Translations under genes and position numbers: made by a program
Notes under the pieces: model-generated
Told to the model about the DNA's origin: nothing
What the model saw: the letters and a program-made list of their open reading frames with translations, nothing else
Databases searched by the model: none
DNA from: JAISFI01 sp031553775
GTDB taxonomy: Bacteria; Bacteroidota; Bacteroidia; Bacteroidales; Azobacteroidaceae
Assembly (NCBI GenBank): GCA_031553775.1
Contig: JAVBLA010000042.1
Location: 1-37,994 of the forward strand
Length of the DNA: 37,994 bases
Direction of reading: 5' to 3'
Shown here: positions 1 through 8,350 of the stretch, piece by piece
How the letters are laid out: every line of letters begins with the position of its first letter
How positions within the stretch are numbered: the first letter of the stretch is position 1

Positions 1-2461
1 AGTGCAGGCTGATTTCGGAACGAGTTCCCAGGGAAGTTGTCCTGACAGCTTTTCCCGGAGTGGTCGAGTGCCAGTCCTGGCCGGGACCGGATTGCTCTGT
101 TATCCTGTTCACAGGAGAGTCTTCGTATACCGGCCGGGAAAATGGGTTTTGATCATTATGATGTATCCTGGCTTCCGATCGGATTATACCCATAGAAACA
201 TATGATCCATTCCCTTTATAAGGAGTAGGCAACCATTGGCTGGCTTTTCTTCCATATGGGTCATATTCCTGCCAGGCTACCAAATCCTGCTTCTGTGGTG
301 TAATACATTTCAGTACGGTTTGCTCCGAACGACCCAAAGCATCGAAGTACAGGAGTGTTTGCAGACACTCATCTGAACTCAGATTTTCCACACTCTCCGA
401 TTCAATTCTCGGAATAAAAGTAATAATATAATTCTTATCCCAACTGGCTTCCAGATTACCATAAGGACGGGAAGCATTGATCAATACACTGATTGTATCG
501 TTTTCTGTATTTCCTTTCGCTACAATATAATAAGTTCCTGGATTTAATTCTTCTATAGAAAGATAAGAACGGCCTGGATTTGAACATCCTCCTTCTCCAA
601 TATTATTGTTATTGAGTGTGATTTCATAACCAGATTGATTTAGCAGGTATAAACGTGTATCTACGGTAGAGTTACAAAGCGATATATCCACTTTAAAAGG
701 CTTCTTGATGGTAAATTTGTAAAAAATATCATTTGTAAGTCTATTATATCCATGCTGACTGGTATACTCATGCATATCTTTTGTATCAGAATAAGTAAAA
801 ACATGATCATGCACACCAATATCGATAGCATTTTCCAGGTCGTCTCCGGGTGGTATTTCTTTTATCTCTATATTAGTCGTAATCAGCCCGTTTTTTTCAT
901 ATCCCTCCGAAACAACATAATAAGTACCGGCAGGAAGTCTTTTTTTCAGGATATAAGCATGTCGGGTAGAACTTAAACATTGTCTTTTTCCGGAATAGTC
1001 ATTATTTTCAGAGACCAACACTCCAGATGAATTCAAAAGATACAGGTATGTATCATCCGTTCCTGACCCACAATGAGAAATTTCAACGTTAAAACTACGG
1101 GATATTGTAAATTTATAAAAAACATCATTGGTGCTTCTGCCATAGCGGTTCGTATAATCAGTCAGATCTTTTGTATCGGAATAGCTGAAAGCCCAGCTGA
1201 ATGTACCTACTTCAACAGGAGTTTCACGACTGTCACCTAAAGGTAAATCTATAAATTCCATACGAGTTGTAATACTCCCATTTTCCACTTCACCTTCTGA
1301 CATAACATAATAAGTACCGGCCGGAAGATTCACTTTCTTCAAATAACCATTGAACATACCGGAACAATCGTTTTCTTCCGGATAATCAAAATTGGAAAGC
1401 ATATAATTTCCGTTTCCATCCAGCAATACCAAACGGGTACTCCTGATTCCCGAATCACAATGTGAAACCTTAAGGTTGAAGGTTCGGGTAGTAGTAAATA
1501 TGTAGAATAAATCATTAGTTTGGCTATTATTCGTATCATTATATCCATCCGAAGTGTTTTTTGTATCTGAATAAACAAAAGGCTGATCAATGATACCCGC
1601 CTGAATAGCAGCACTTTGAGTATCTCCAGGAGAAATTTCAGTCCCTTCGATCCGAATTGTGATATCCCCTTCCCCGGAATAGCCCTCAGAAACAACATAA
1701 TAAGTACCTGGCACCAATATCCGTCTTTCAACATAACCCGGAGATGATGAAGGAGAACAGGGTAAATCAGTATTCCCTTCTGTGATTATCCCGCCGGAAG
1801 CATTCAGTAGGTGCATATAAACATTGCCAAGAACAGAATTGCAGTAAGTAATTTTGACATTCAACGACCGGGTGAGAGTGAATACATGAAACACATCTTT
1901 GTCCTCCATGCCAAATTTATTACTGTAAACCGATGTATTACGGGTATCCGAATAGACAAATGGATTACCATATACACCTGCATCAATAGGAGGTTCCAAA
2001 TAGTCATTTTTTGTAACCATAGTCCCGCTGATATTCAAAGAGATGATACCATTTTGGCTATATCCTTCCGATACAATATAATAGACACCGGCTGGCAAAT
2101 GATCTATTTTCAAATAGGCTTGATAAGGACGTCCGGGGCAATCTATTTCATCCCAGTTGTCGTCATTTTCAGCAATTCTTGAACCGGATGCATCTAACAG
2201 GTATACGTATGTATCACTAAGTGCCGATCCACAATGACTGATAATAATATTCATCGTATGTTTCAATATCAGACGACAAGTAACATCATTGGTAGGACGT
2301 CCATATTCATGATCATATCCGTTGCGGGTATCTATGTTTTCTGTGTAATAAAACGAGGTTGACATGTCAATATCTTGAGCAATCATGCTCGGTACCTGTC
2401 CGAAAACACTAAGATACAGGTTGCCTGCCAGTATTAGTATACTCACAATTATCTGTTTCAT
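1..2461 (-). CDS. Secreted PPC-repeat + DUF6443/RHS protein, 3' end outside window
   Basis: The reading frame is open from the ATG at 2461 to the window edge, giving about 820 codons with no stop. The protein starts with a signal peptide (MKQIIVSILILAGNLYLSVFG). About five tandem modules of roughly 130 residues follow. Each has an 'SHCGS'-like strand (near residues 74, 205, 333, 462 and 595), a 'TYLYLL' strand and an 'LPAGTYYVVSEGY' strand, as in bacterial pre-peptidase C-terminal (PPC) beta domains. From about residue 655 the sequence matches the Bacteroidota DUF6443 module, with key words LLYFDALGR, QEYDPYGR and WLP. That module normally begins a long RHS/YD-repeat protein with a variable C-terminal tip, so the missing part probably holds the RHS shell and tip. 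The gene starts 11 bases after the stop of the upstream RHS-like gene, so the two probably form an operon. Domain names come from motif recognition; a role in polymorphic-toxin export is inference. Confidence 0.8.
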   Translation of the reverse strand, partial: MKQIIVSILILAGNLYLSVFGQVPSMIAQDIDMSTSFYYTENIDTRNGYDHEYGRPTNDVTCRLILKHTMNIIISHCGSALSDTYVYLLDASGSRIAENDDNWDEIDCPGRPYQAYLKIDHLPAGVYYIVSEGYSQNGIISLNISGTMVTKNDYLEPPIDAGVYGNPFVYSDTRNTSVYSNKFGMEDKDVFHVFTLTRSLNVKITYCNSVLGNVYMHLLNASGGIITEGNTDLPCSPSSSPGYVERRILVPGTYYVVSEGYSGEGDITIRIEGTEISPGDTQSAAIQAGIIDQPFVYSDTKNTSDGYNDTNNSQTNDLFYIFTTTRTFNLKVSHCDSGIRSTRLVLLDGNGNYMLSNFDYPEENDCSGMFNGYLKKVNLPAGTYYVMSEGEVENGSITTRMEFIDLPLGDSRETPVEVGTFSWAFSYSDTKDLTDYTNRYGRSTNDVFYKFTISRSFNVEISHCGSGTDDTYLYLLNSSGVLVSENNDYSGKRQCLSSTRHAYILKKRLPAGTYYVVSEGYEKNGLITTNIEIKEIPPGDDLENAIDIGVHDHVFTYSDTKDMHEYTSQHGYNRLTNDIFYKFTIKKPFKVDISLCNSTVDTRLYLLNQSGYEITLNNNNIGEGGCSNPGRSYLSIEELNPGTYYIVAKGNTENDTISVLINASRPYGNLEASWDKNYIITFIPRIESESVENLSSDECLQTLLYFDALGRSEQTVLKCITPQKQDLVAWQEYDPYGRKASQWLPTPYKGNGSYVSMGIIRSEARIHHNDQNPFSRPVYEDSPVNRITEQSGPGQDWHSTTPGKAVRTTSLGTRSEISLH

Positions 2462-2472
2462 GCTATATCCTT

Positions 2473-5400
2473 CTATTTTTTCTGATAATGGTAATCATAA
2501 GCTTCAATAATCGTTTTGGAAGCATTTCTGTAGGTATATACTTCTTTCAAACGTCCGAAGACGTCATACGAATAAAAAGTGGTCATTCCTCTGGGGTCTG
2601 TTACCGATTTTCTCCCAATCAGGGGAATATATTGAAACGTAGAAATCTGTGCTTTCGGAAATTGTGCAGGTAAACCGGTAATATTAAGCCAGTCATCCTC
2701 GTCAGGAAGTTTCGTTTCCAGGTTTAATAAGGAAGCGTTGTAGGTAAAGCCGAGAGAATCAAGACCAATTAATGTATTATATGTTATATTTACTCCTTCA
2801 ACAACAGGATACATGCCATTATAACTCCAGATATAAGAGATTACCCCTCCGTTTTTGTTTTTTATTTCACAAATATTTCCCTTGGAATTATACATGTAAC
2901 TTTCTTCCAATTTGAATCGGGAATCAATTCCTGCCAGATTACAAAATATTCCATTTGTCGGATCAGTATTGTTCTCACTGTCAAAAACAAATCGTTTTAC
3001 AGGCAAAAGCATCTTTTGATCTGGCTCAAAACTGTCTATGGGAATTTCTTTTTTATATTCGTACAATTCCGATTCAAGGATTGAAAAAACATCTCCTTTC
3101 TTTATACGTTTTGTTTTACTTACCAATTTATTCAATATATGACTATTTTTAATCAGAGAATAAGGTACCGTTGAATTTACTGTATCAGTAGCAGGAAATG
3201 AAAGATAATCCCCTGTATACCGAAACGAAAGATCTATACTTTCCCCTTTACTACTCCGAATCGTTTCCGACTGGAGTAATTTACCAGGATTATATGTATA
3301 GTTTTTTTCTATTTTGTTTAAAATATTTCCGGTATGCGACTGATATTCTGTTGTGGTTTCCTTTTCTAAAAAATACCGGTAAGTATGTGTATTAGCCATC
3401 ACTGCCGGATTTAGGGTGATGTAAGACGACAGATGAGGATATATAATAATACAATCCTGATAGGGAGTTCTGATTGCTAAATCAGGAGTCTTATGATATT
3501 GATACATAACAGATTTGACCAACTGTCCATTTGAAGTAAAAAACTCTTCAGATGTTAACTTTCCTCTTTCTTGTGAAAGACTTGTCGTGAAAAGTTGATC
3601 AATATTTCCGGAAGTATTGTTACTATATAGAGCAGATTCATCTCTGTGTTTGTTTCCCCAGATGTCTTTATCGTGACTGGTATACCGGTACCTCACAAAA
3701 CCTGTTGGATTGCCATTAGCATCTAAAGTTTGTTCAATAACCGAAGAGTAAGATACATGATTCTCCGTTCTATTAGTGCCATGAGTCAGAAAACCACCTT
3801 CAGAACAAAGGATCATATATGAACCATCTTGTGAATAATAAGAAATCCCATATCTTTTCTTTTCTTTCAGGATTCCGCTGCTAATTCCCAACGTTGTTCC
3901 AGAAATAGTGTCCGAATAATAATATTTTTTTTCCAATAAAAGTTTAGAAGACTCATCGTAAGAGAATATGGCAGAGATACGCAATCCTCCGGCTATTCCG
4001 GATTCATTGATCAATTCGGCACTGCAACTAACAGGAACTATCTTACTATAATCATGCTGCTCATATTTAAAAACGGTTTTACCTCCTGTAGGATACCTGA
4101 TTTCTTTTAATGTTTCTGCTGTTGCAACAGTTATAAGCGGTGTTGCATCCCTTGCGTCATAAAAGCTTTGGTTAAACTCATAATTATCAGATAATTTAGT
4201 TTCTCCTCCTTTATTATATCCCCAATGATCCACTTTAGCAAAAACATAACGCGGAAGAATTTCATCCATATAATAATCAAACATATAATCTTTTGGGACA
4301 TAACCTATTGCTTGAGGAATCCTGAAATCCAGATAAGCCATTTCCCCTCCGTCTATCCAATATGACTCCATTTGGTAAAGACCTTTTCGTTCAGCTAAAA
4401 GTACTAATTTTTTCCGACCGCTCGAAGGCGCAAGAGTTCCTTTTTTATACCCACGATAATAACTAAAATAATAACTTTTTGCATACATCATACGGTCTTC
4501 GTCACGGACAATATTTCCGTTAAGCCATTTTACCGGTTCAATACTGATCCCATTCAGGACTCTCCAATGAAGTAAATTCGGTATTGTGGATGGCACCGAA
4601 GAACTCATGAATACATGAAATTGATCTTCCGGCTTAAATGAACCCGCATAGGGTGAAAAAAAAGAAGGGACTAAAGGTATATCTCCATCACCCGAATTAC
4701 TCCAAACTAAAAAATCCTTATGGGGAGGATCATCCTGATTAGTATCAAGTTCAGTTCTGGAATGAAAATTAACTCTTACCCAGGAAGATTTGATCTGTTT
4801 AAGATAAACCGGAAATATCAAGTATCCTGCCAATTTATTTCTTCCGCTATTTGTTGTTATACTATTCATATTACTTAAGCCTCCCAACCATTGAGTCTGA
4901 AGCCAGCTCAAAAAATCATGAGTGATACTCGGAGTTGATTGATCTACTGATATTTGAAAAGCGGAAAAAAATGCTGAAAACTGAATTTCACAAATAGGAT
5001 CTCCAACCTCATATTCAAGGTTAATCTCATATCCTTTAGGAGATCCTATTCGTGTCAGATACCAAGTGGTAGGAATTAGATCACTGCGATTCCTATTATA
5101 ATAATTTATGCTGTATTCTGTCGCATTATCCCCTCCGAAAGTATACCGGATGCCATCGGGTGTTATCAGGGTAAACCGGTCAAAGAAACGGTTATTGTAA
5201 TTTCTATAGAGCCAAGTGCCCGTATTAATCCTTAAGTTATTTAAATGCCGGAAACCAGTCAATGGATCAAATTCGACTTTGATATCATGATCCGAAACAA
5301 CCACCCAATTTCCATTTTCATCCAGGTAAAAACTCCCGGAATAATTTCCAAAACTAAAACTGTATTCATCAGTCATCAGTTCATATACTTCCGAAGAAGT

Positions 5401-5838
5401 TCCATTAAAATTAGGGCCGTGAGCTTCAAGCGTCTCCGAATTATGCACATTTTGTAATTTCTCATAATTAGAATAAAAACCGATTTCAGTTCCATTCATA
5501 TATTGTTTTTCATCATAACAACCCCTTACATTTCTGGTAATACTCCCTCCCGCGGATAAACTCCAACCCAAACCTAACCATCCTGAACGCTGATTTGGTT
5601 TGACACTCGCCAAGTGATAGCGCAATGTAACTGGTAAGCTTAAATCTCCTTCCGTTACTTCGTACAAGGGAATACTGATGTCAGGTATTCCGGTATATAA
5701 ATTTACAGGAAAACTTCCATATATTCCCAAATTTGCAGCATTGGGGCTCGGATAATTCTCCAGGGGACGAAATTGAGCAAAACTCAACACAGAATGTATC
5801 GTTAAAATAATCGATACTATTGTTCTATAGGTTTTCAT
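2473..5838 (-). CDS. Large secreted RHS/YD-repeat family protein
   Basis: This is an 1121-residue protein with a signal peptide (MKTYRTIVSIILTIHSVLSFAQ). The N-terminal block has phrases typical of Bacteroidota RHS-type proteins: NYPSPNAANLGIYG, VNLYTGIPDISIPLYE, LPVTLRYH and GWLGLGWSLSAGG. It resembles the start of SpvB/TcB-like and RHS shells. The middle is rich in Tyr and Asp with YD-like strands. The C-terminus has an RHS-like end, 'DPRGMTTFYSYDVFGRLKEV', and then stops at AYDYHYQKK, so it lacks the long repeat core and toxin tip of a full RHS protein. The DUF6443 gene follows by 11 bases, and such gene pairs recur in this phylum. It probably works with that partner at or outside the outer membrane; the exact role is unknown. 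The start is the only Met in front of the signal peptide. Confidence 0.8.
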   Translation of the reverse strand: MKTYRTIVSIILTIHSVLSFAQFRPLENYPSPNAANLGIYGSFPVNLYTGIPDISIPLYEVTEGDLSLPVTLRYHLASVKPNQRSGWLGLGWSLSAGGSITRNVRGCYDEKQYMNGTEIGFYSNYEKLQNVHNSETLEAHGPNFNGTSSEVYELMTDEYSFSFGNYSGSFYLDENGNWVVVSDHDIKVEFDPLTGFRHLNNLRINTGTWLYRNYNNRFFDRFTLITPDGIRYTFGGDNATEYSINYYNRNRSDLIPTTWYLTRIGSPKGYEINLEYEVGDPICEIQFSAFFSAFQISVDQSTPSITHDFLSWLQTQWLGGLSNMNSITTNSGRNKLAGYLIFPVYLKQIKSSWVRVNFHSRTELDTNQDDPPHKDFLVWSNSGDGDIPLVPSFFSPYAGSFKPEDQFHVFMSSSVPSTIPNLLHWRVLNGISIEPVKWLNGNIVRDEDRMMYAKSYYFSYYRGYKKGTLAPSSGRKKLVLLAERKGLYQMESYWIDGGEMAYLDFRIPQAIGYVPKDYMFDYYMDEILPRYVFAKVDHWGYNKGGETKLSDNYEFNQSFYDARDATPLITVATAETLKEIRYPTGGKTVFKYEQHDYSKIVPVSCSAELINESGIAGGLRISAIFSYDESSKLLLEKKYYYSDTISGTTLGISSGILKEKKRYGISYYSQDGSYMILCSEGGFLTHGTNRTENHVSYSSVIEQTLDANGNPTGFVRYRYTSHDKDIWGNKHRDESALYSNNTSGNIDQLFTTSLSQERGKLTSEEFFTSNGQLVKSVMYQYHKTPDLAIRTPYQDCIIIYPHLSSYITLNPAVMANTHTYRYFLEKETTTEYQSHTGNILNKIEKNYTYNPGKLLQSETIRSSKGESIDLSFRYTGDYLSFPATDTVNSTVPYSLIKNSHILNKLVSKTKRIKKGDVFSILESELYEYKKEIPIDSFEPDQKMLLPVKRFVFDSENNTDPTNGIFCNLAGIDSRFKLEESYMYNSKGNICEIKNKNGGVISYIWSYNGMYPVVEGVNITYNTLIGLDSLGFTYNASLLNLETKLPDEDDWLNITGLPAQFPKAQISTFQYIPLIGRKSVTDPRGMTTFYSYDVFGRLKEVYTYRNASKTIIEAYDYHYQKK

Positions 5839-5895
5839 AAGTTATAGAGATTTAATCATATCTTTTATTAAAAATTCATCTATTTGCAAAGACTC

Positions 5896-5961
5896 TCACA
5901 GTGTTTGCTGGAAATGACAGCTTTGAATGAGTAGAATCAACAGGAAAATCATATTTTTCAT
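5896..5961 (-). CDS. Possible 21-codon leader or mini-lipoprotein ORF
   Basis: In the leader of the RHS operon a short ORF reads MKNMIFLLILLIQSCHFQQTL and then stops. It looks like a complete lipoprotein-type signal: Lys near the start, a hydrophobic run of about nine residues, then QSC. It lies between the inferred promoter and the large ORF, so it would be on the same transcript. It could be a translated leader, a secreted mini-lipoprotein or chance. There is no ribosome-binding-site support, as is usual in this phylum. Confidence 0.3.
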   Translation of the reverse strand: MKNMIFLLILLIQSCHFQQTL

Positions 5962-6047
5962 GACGTGAGTAATTTATAGGTTAATGTATAATGCTAGTTG
6001 AACGCATAATAGTTTTTTACCTGAAACGAAATTATATTACTTAAATG

Positions 6048-6080
6048 CAAAGATAATAGTACAAAACAGAAATATCCAAA
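6048..6080 (-). promoter_or_regulatory. Bacteroidota-type promoter for the RHS operon
   Basis: On the minus strand TTTG (6077-6080) is followed after 21 bases by TATCTTTG (6048-6055), a full match to the -33 TTTG / -7 TAnnTTTG pattern. Transcription would begin near 6041, leaving a leader of about 200 bases before the ATG at 5838. Confidence 0.6.
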
Positions 6081-6519
6081 TAATTATTTATGTTTTATAA
6101 CATATTTTTCACGAAAAATTAATATTTTTGCGAAAAAACAAACAATGGATCTGTAAACTCTAATAGGATCCATCCTGAATGAAAAAATATCGTCTTCATC
6201 TTCCATCAATGATGAAGATTTATACGATAGTAACTGTAATACGGAAAGAAAAGAGGTTCTGATCGATCTCATCATCTACTACGGACACCCAGAATACAAC
6301 ATATTAATAATCAGATAATTGAATAAGTTTACCCGAAAATTCATGAATAGTACAACCAAAAATATCCCCTACCCGATGACTGGCAATACCGGAAAAATAT
6401 CGACAAATTACATCATACATTGAATCATTTGAATCTGTTCGGAATTGGTTATTTATTTGAAGCGAAAGAAATTGCAGATAATCTCATCTCATATATTTAT
6501 CTCTCAAAAAGAAGTTCTT
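6081..6519. other. Gene-poor stretch with possible decayed small coding segments
   Basis: No convincing intact gene is present. One plus-strand frame from about 6154 to 6318 reads as an Asp/Glu/Ser-rich peptide (key words ILNEKISS, DEDLYDSN, ERKEVLIDLIIYYGHPEYN). It follows a stop codon (ATG GAT CTG TAA) rather than a usable start. A second frame, about 6400-6530, reads NHLNLFGIGYLFEAKEIADN and runs into the 3' end of crcB on the other strand. These may be remnants of lost genes or chance open frames; no family was recognised. Confidence 0.25.
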
Positions 6520-6891
6520 TCAAATACTCTTTCCAAGCGAATAACCACCCCAGGTCCCCAAAACACAAAGCACCACACTCAACAACACATAAACAAAAAA
6601 CAAAAACACATTACCCTGCTTCAAAAGATTGAAATTTTCCCAGGAAAAAGCGGAAAAGGTAGTAAATCCCCCGCAAAATCCCATGGTAAGAAGATACTGC
6701 CAGGATTGTTTTTCGGAAACCCACGGCATCCCCCAGAATAAACCGATCAGGAAGGAGCCGATGATATTGACACTGAATGTGGCAAAGGGGAAAGCGGGCA
6801 AAGCCCATTGGGCGAGAAAACGGGCAATAGCTACGCGGGCTACACTGCCGATGCCGCCGCCCATGAAGACTAATAAATATATTTTTAACAT
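6520..6891 (-). CDS. crcB: CrcB/Fluc fluoride ion channel
   Basis: This 123-residue inner-membrane protein has four hydrophobic segments. It carries the Fluc signatures: GGGIGSVARV at the N-terminus, the conserved Asn in FSVNIIGSFLIG, and the GFCGGFTTFSAFS motif with the Thr/Ser and Phe residues that line the fluoride pore. The family forms dual-topology dimers that expel fluoride. The length is normal for CrcB. It follows the GH88 gene by 19 bases on the same strand and may be read from the same transcript, although the functions are unrelated. I saw no fluoride riboswitch in the short gap upstream. No clear terminator follows. Confidence 0.93.
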   Translation of the reverse strand: MLKIYLLVFMGGGIGSVARVAIARFLAQWALPAFPFATFSVNIIGSFLIGLFWGMPWVSEKQSWQYLLTMGFCGGFTTFSAFSWENFNLLKQGNVFLFFVYVLLSVVLCVLGTWGGYSLGKSI

Positions 6892-6910
6892 CCCTTGTTT
6901 AATTGAAAAT

Positions 6911-8152
6911 TTATTTGTTTTGTTGGGTTAGGTGGTGTTTGTAGCGGGCGATTGCTTCGAGGTAATAATAATCGGCATAGACTAATGGAACATCGACTTC
7001 ACCTCCATGAGGGATACTTCCCACACTGTGCATCAGAATAAATCCGGCATTTTGTCCTGCGGGGGCACGATAAGCGGGAGATGCCAGGGTATGTAACATC
7101 TTAACAGCGCTTTCCAGATAGACTTTATTTTGAGTAAATGAGCTGAGTTCGAATAAAGCGGATGCCACAATCGCAGCGGACGAAACATCCCGGTATTCTC
7201 CGGTATATTGTTTGGCTTTGGAAGCCCCTTCCGGCGTATAACCTTCTTGTCCGGCATTGAAATCCCAGAAAGGGACTAAATCGGACGGCAGATTGGGATG
7301 GTTGAGGTACCAATCCGTCATGGCCTGCGCCACCTTCAGATAGGCGGAATCGCCTGTTTCCCGGAACATCATGGTATATCCGTAAATTCCCCAGGCTTGT
7401 CCCCTCGCCCAGGTGGAGTTGTCGCTGTATCCCTGACAGGTTGCCTGGTCTTTAACAGCACCGGTCACCGTATCATAATCCACTACATGGTAGGAACTGA
7501 AATCCGGACGGAGATGGTTTTTAATCGTGGAATTGGCATGGGTGACTGCGATATCGTAGTATTTTTTATCACCGGTGACTTTACTCGCAAAAAACAGCAG
7601 TTCCAGATTCATCATATTATCGATAATCACAGGATAGAACCATTCGGTAGTATCGTTCCAGGCCTTGCGGTAATTCCAGGATTGAATGGTTTTTGTAACG
7701 GGATTGTAGCGCGTAGAAAGGGAATTGGCGCTTTCAACCAGGATTTCTTTGTATTTTTCATTGGGATCGAGACGATATGCATTGCCATAACTGCAATACA
7801 TCATAAAACCCAGGTCATGATGCCTGGTAAATGTTTTTAACGGTTCCAAAGATTCGGTCCATTTCACAGCTTCTGTTTTCCAGTGTTCCTCCCCTGTCAG
7901 CTCATACAGATACCAAAGGGTTCCGGGGAAAAATCCCGACGTCCAGTCATTCATTTTGGTCATCACCAGCTTTCCTTCCTGATCTGTCCTTCGCGGATAT
8001 TTTTCCTGCGGATCTCCGGTTTGCCGAAGCATGTATTCGGTTTGTCCTACTGCAAACTGTACATTTTCCTGAATAAATAATTGCTCTTTATTCTTACATG
8101 AAATAAAGAATACTACAAAAAGGGTAACACCTAATAATTGATTAAAACGCAT
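6911..8152 (-). CDS. GH88 unsaturated glucuronyl/galacturonyl hydrolase lipoprotein
   Basis: This 413-residue protein matches glycoside hydrolase family 88, which removes 4,5-unsaturated uronic acids from oligosaccharides made by polysaccharide lyases. The two family aspartates are visible: D113 in RHHDLGFMMY and D178 in VIIDNMMNLELL. Other family blocks are NDWTSGFFPG, STWARGQAWGIYG and PFWDF. The N-terminus is a lipoprotein signal with Cys19 (VVFFISC), so it is probably periplasmic or surface-anchored. I chose the ATG at 8152. A longer in-frame start exists at 8242, but the extra 30 codons run through a non-coding tandem repeat and would bury the signal peptide. It stands alone, with no lyase or SusCD genes beside it; crcB follows. 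Confidence 0.9.
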   Translation of the reverse strand: MRFNQLLGVTLFVVFFISCKNKEQLFIQENVQFAVGQTEYMLRQTGDPQEKYPRRTDQEGKLVMTKMNDWTSGFFPGTLWYLYELTGEEHWKTEAVKWTESLEPLKTFTRHHDLGFMMYCSYGNAYRLDPNEKYKEILVESANSLSTRYNPVTKTIQSWNYRKAWNDTTEWFYPVIIDNMMNLELLFFASKVTGDKKYYDIAVTHANSTIKNHLRPDFSSYHVVDYDTVTGAVKDQATCQGYSDNSTWARGQAWGIYGYTMMFRETGDSAYLKVAQAMTDWYLNHPNLPSDLVPFWDFNAGQEGYTPEGASKAKQYTGEYRDVSSAAIVASALFELSSFTQNKVYLESAVKMLHTLASPAYRAPAGQNAGFILMHSVGSIPHGGEVDVPLVYADYYYLEAIARYKHHLTQQNK

Positions 8153-8159
8153 ACGAAAA

Positions 8160-8192
8160 GAATTGAAAGTTGAAAGTTGAAAGTTGAAAATG
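8160..8192. repeat. 7-bp tandem repeat array (TTGAAAG)n, upstream of GH88
   Basis: Four copies of a 7-bp unit are seen just upstream of the GH88 start: three TTGAAAG and one TTGAAAA. The same unit, usually (TTTTCAA)n or its complement, recurs at 19.5, 20.6, 21.1 and 24.6 kb. Confidence 0.7.
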
Positions 8193-8316
8193 AAAAATAG
8201 ATTCTGTTTGATGAAATATTCATTTTCAATTTCACCGCGCAAGTTACAATTTTTTCCTGATTTTTCTTCTAATCTATTTCTAATGTACTTCCAAAATCCA
8301 TTTAATCTTTACCCTA

Positions 8317-8324
8317 TACTTTTG
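8317..8324 (+). promoter_or_regulatory. -7 box for the czc operon
   Basis: TACTTTTG matches TAnnTTTG and lies 26 bases before the czcC start. No TTTG is found at the expected distance upstream, so this would be an activator-dependent or weak promoter. That would suit control by the response regulator encoded at the end of the operon. Confidence 0.4.
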
Positions 8325-8350
8325 CAGCCAGTAAATAATGATATCCCTTC

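Noticed and set aside
1339..2182. Two mid-sized frames on either strand inside 1-2461
   Set aside because: They are shadows of the long minus-strand PPC/DUF6443 gene, whose repeat modules are continuous and clear.
6872..6911. Fluoride riboswitch in front of crcB
   Set aside because: The gap to the GH88 gene is only 19 bases and has no riboswitch-like pseudoknot sequence.
8153..8242. Longer start for the GH88 gene (30 more codons)
   Set aside because: The added codons are the 7-bp tandem repeat in translation and would put a polar stretch before the lipoprotein signal.
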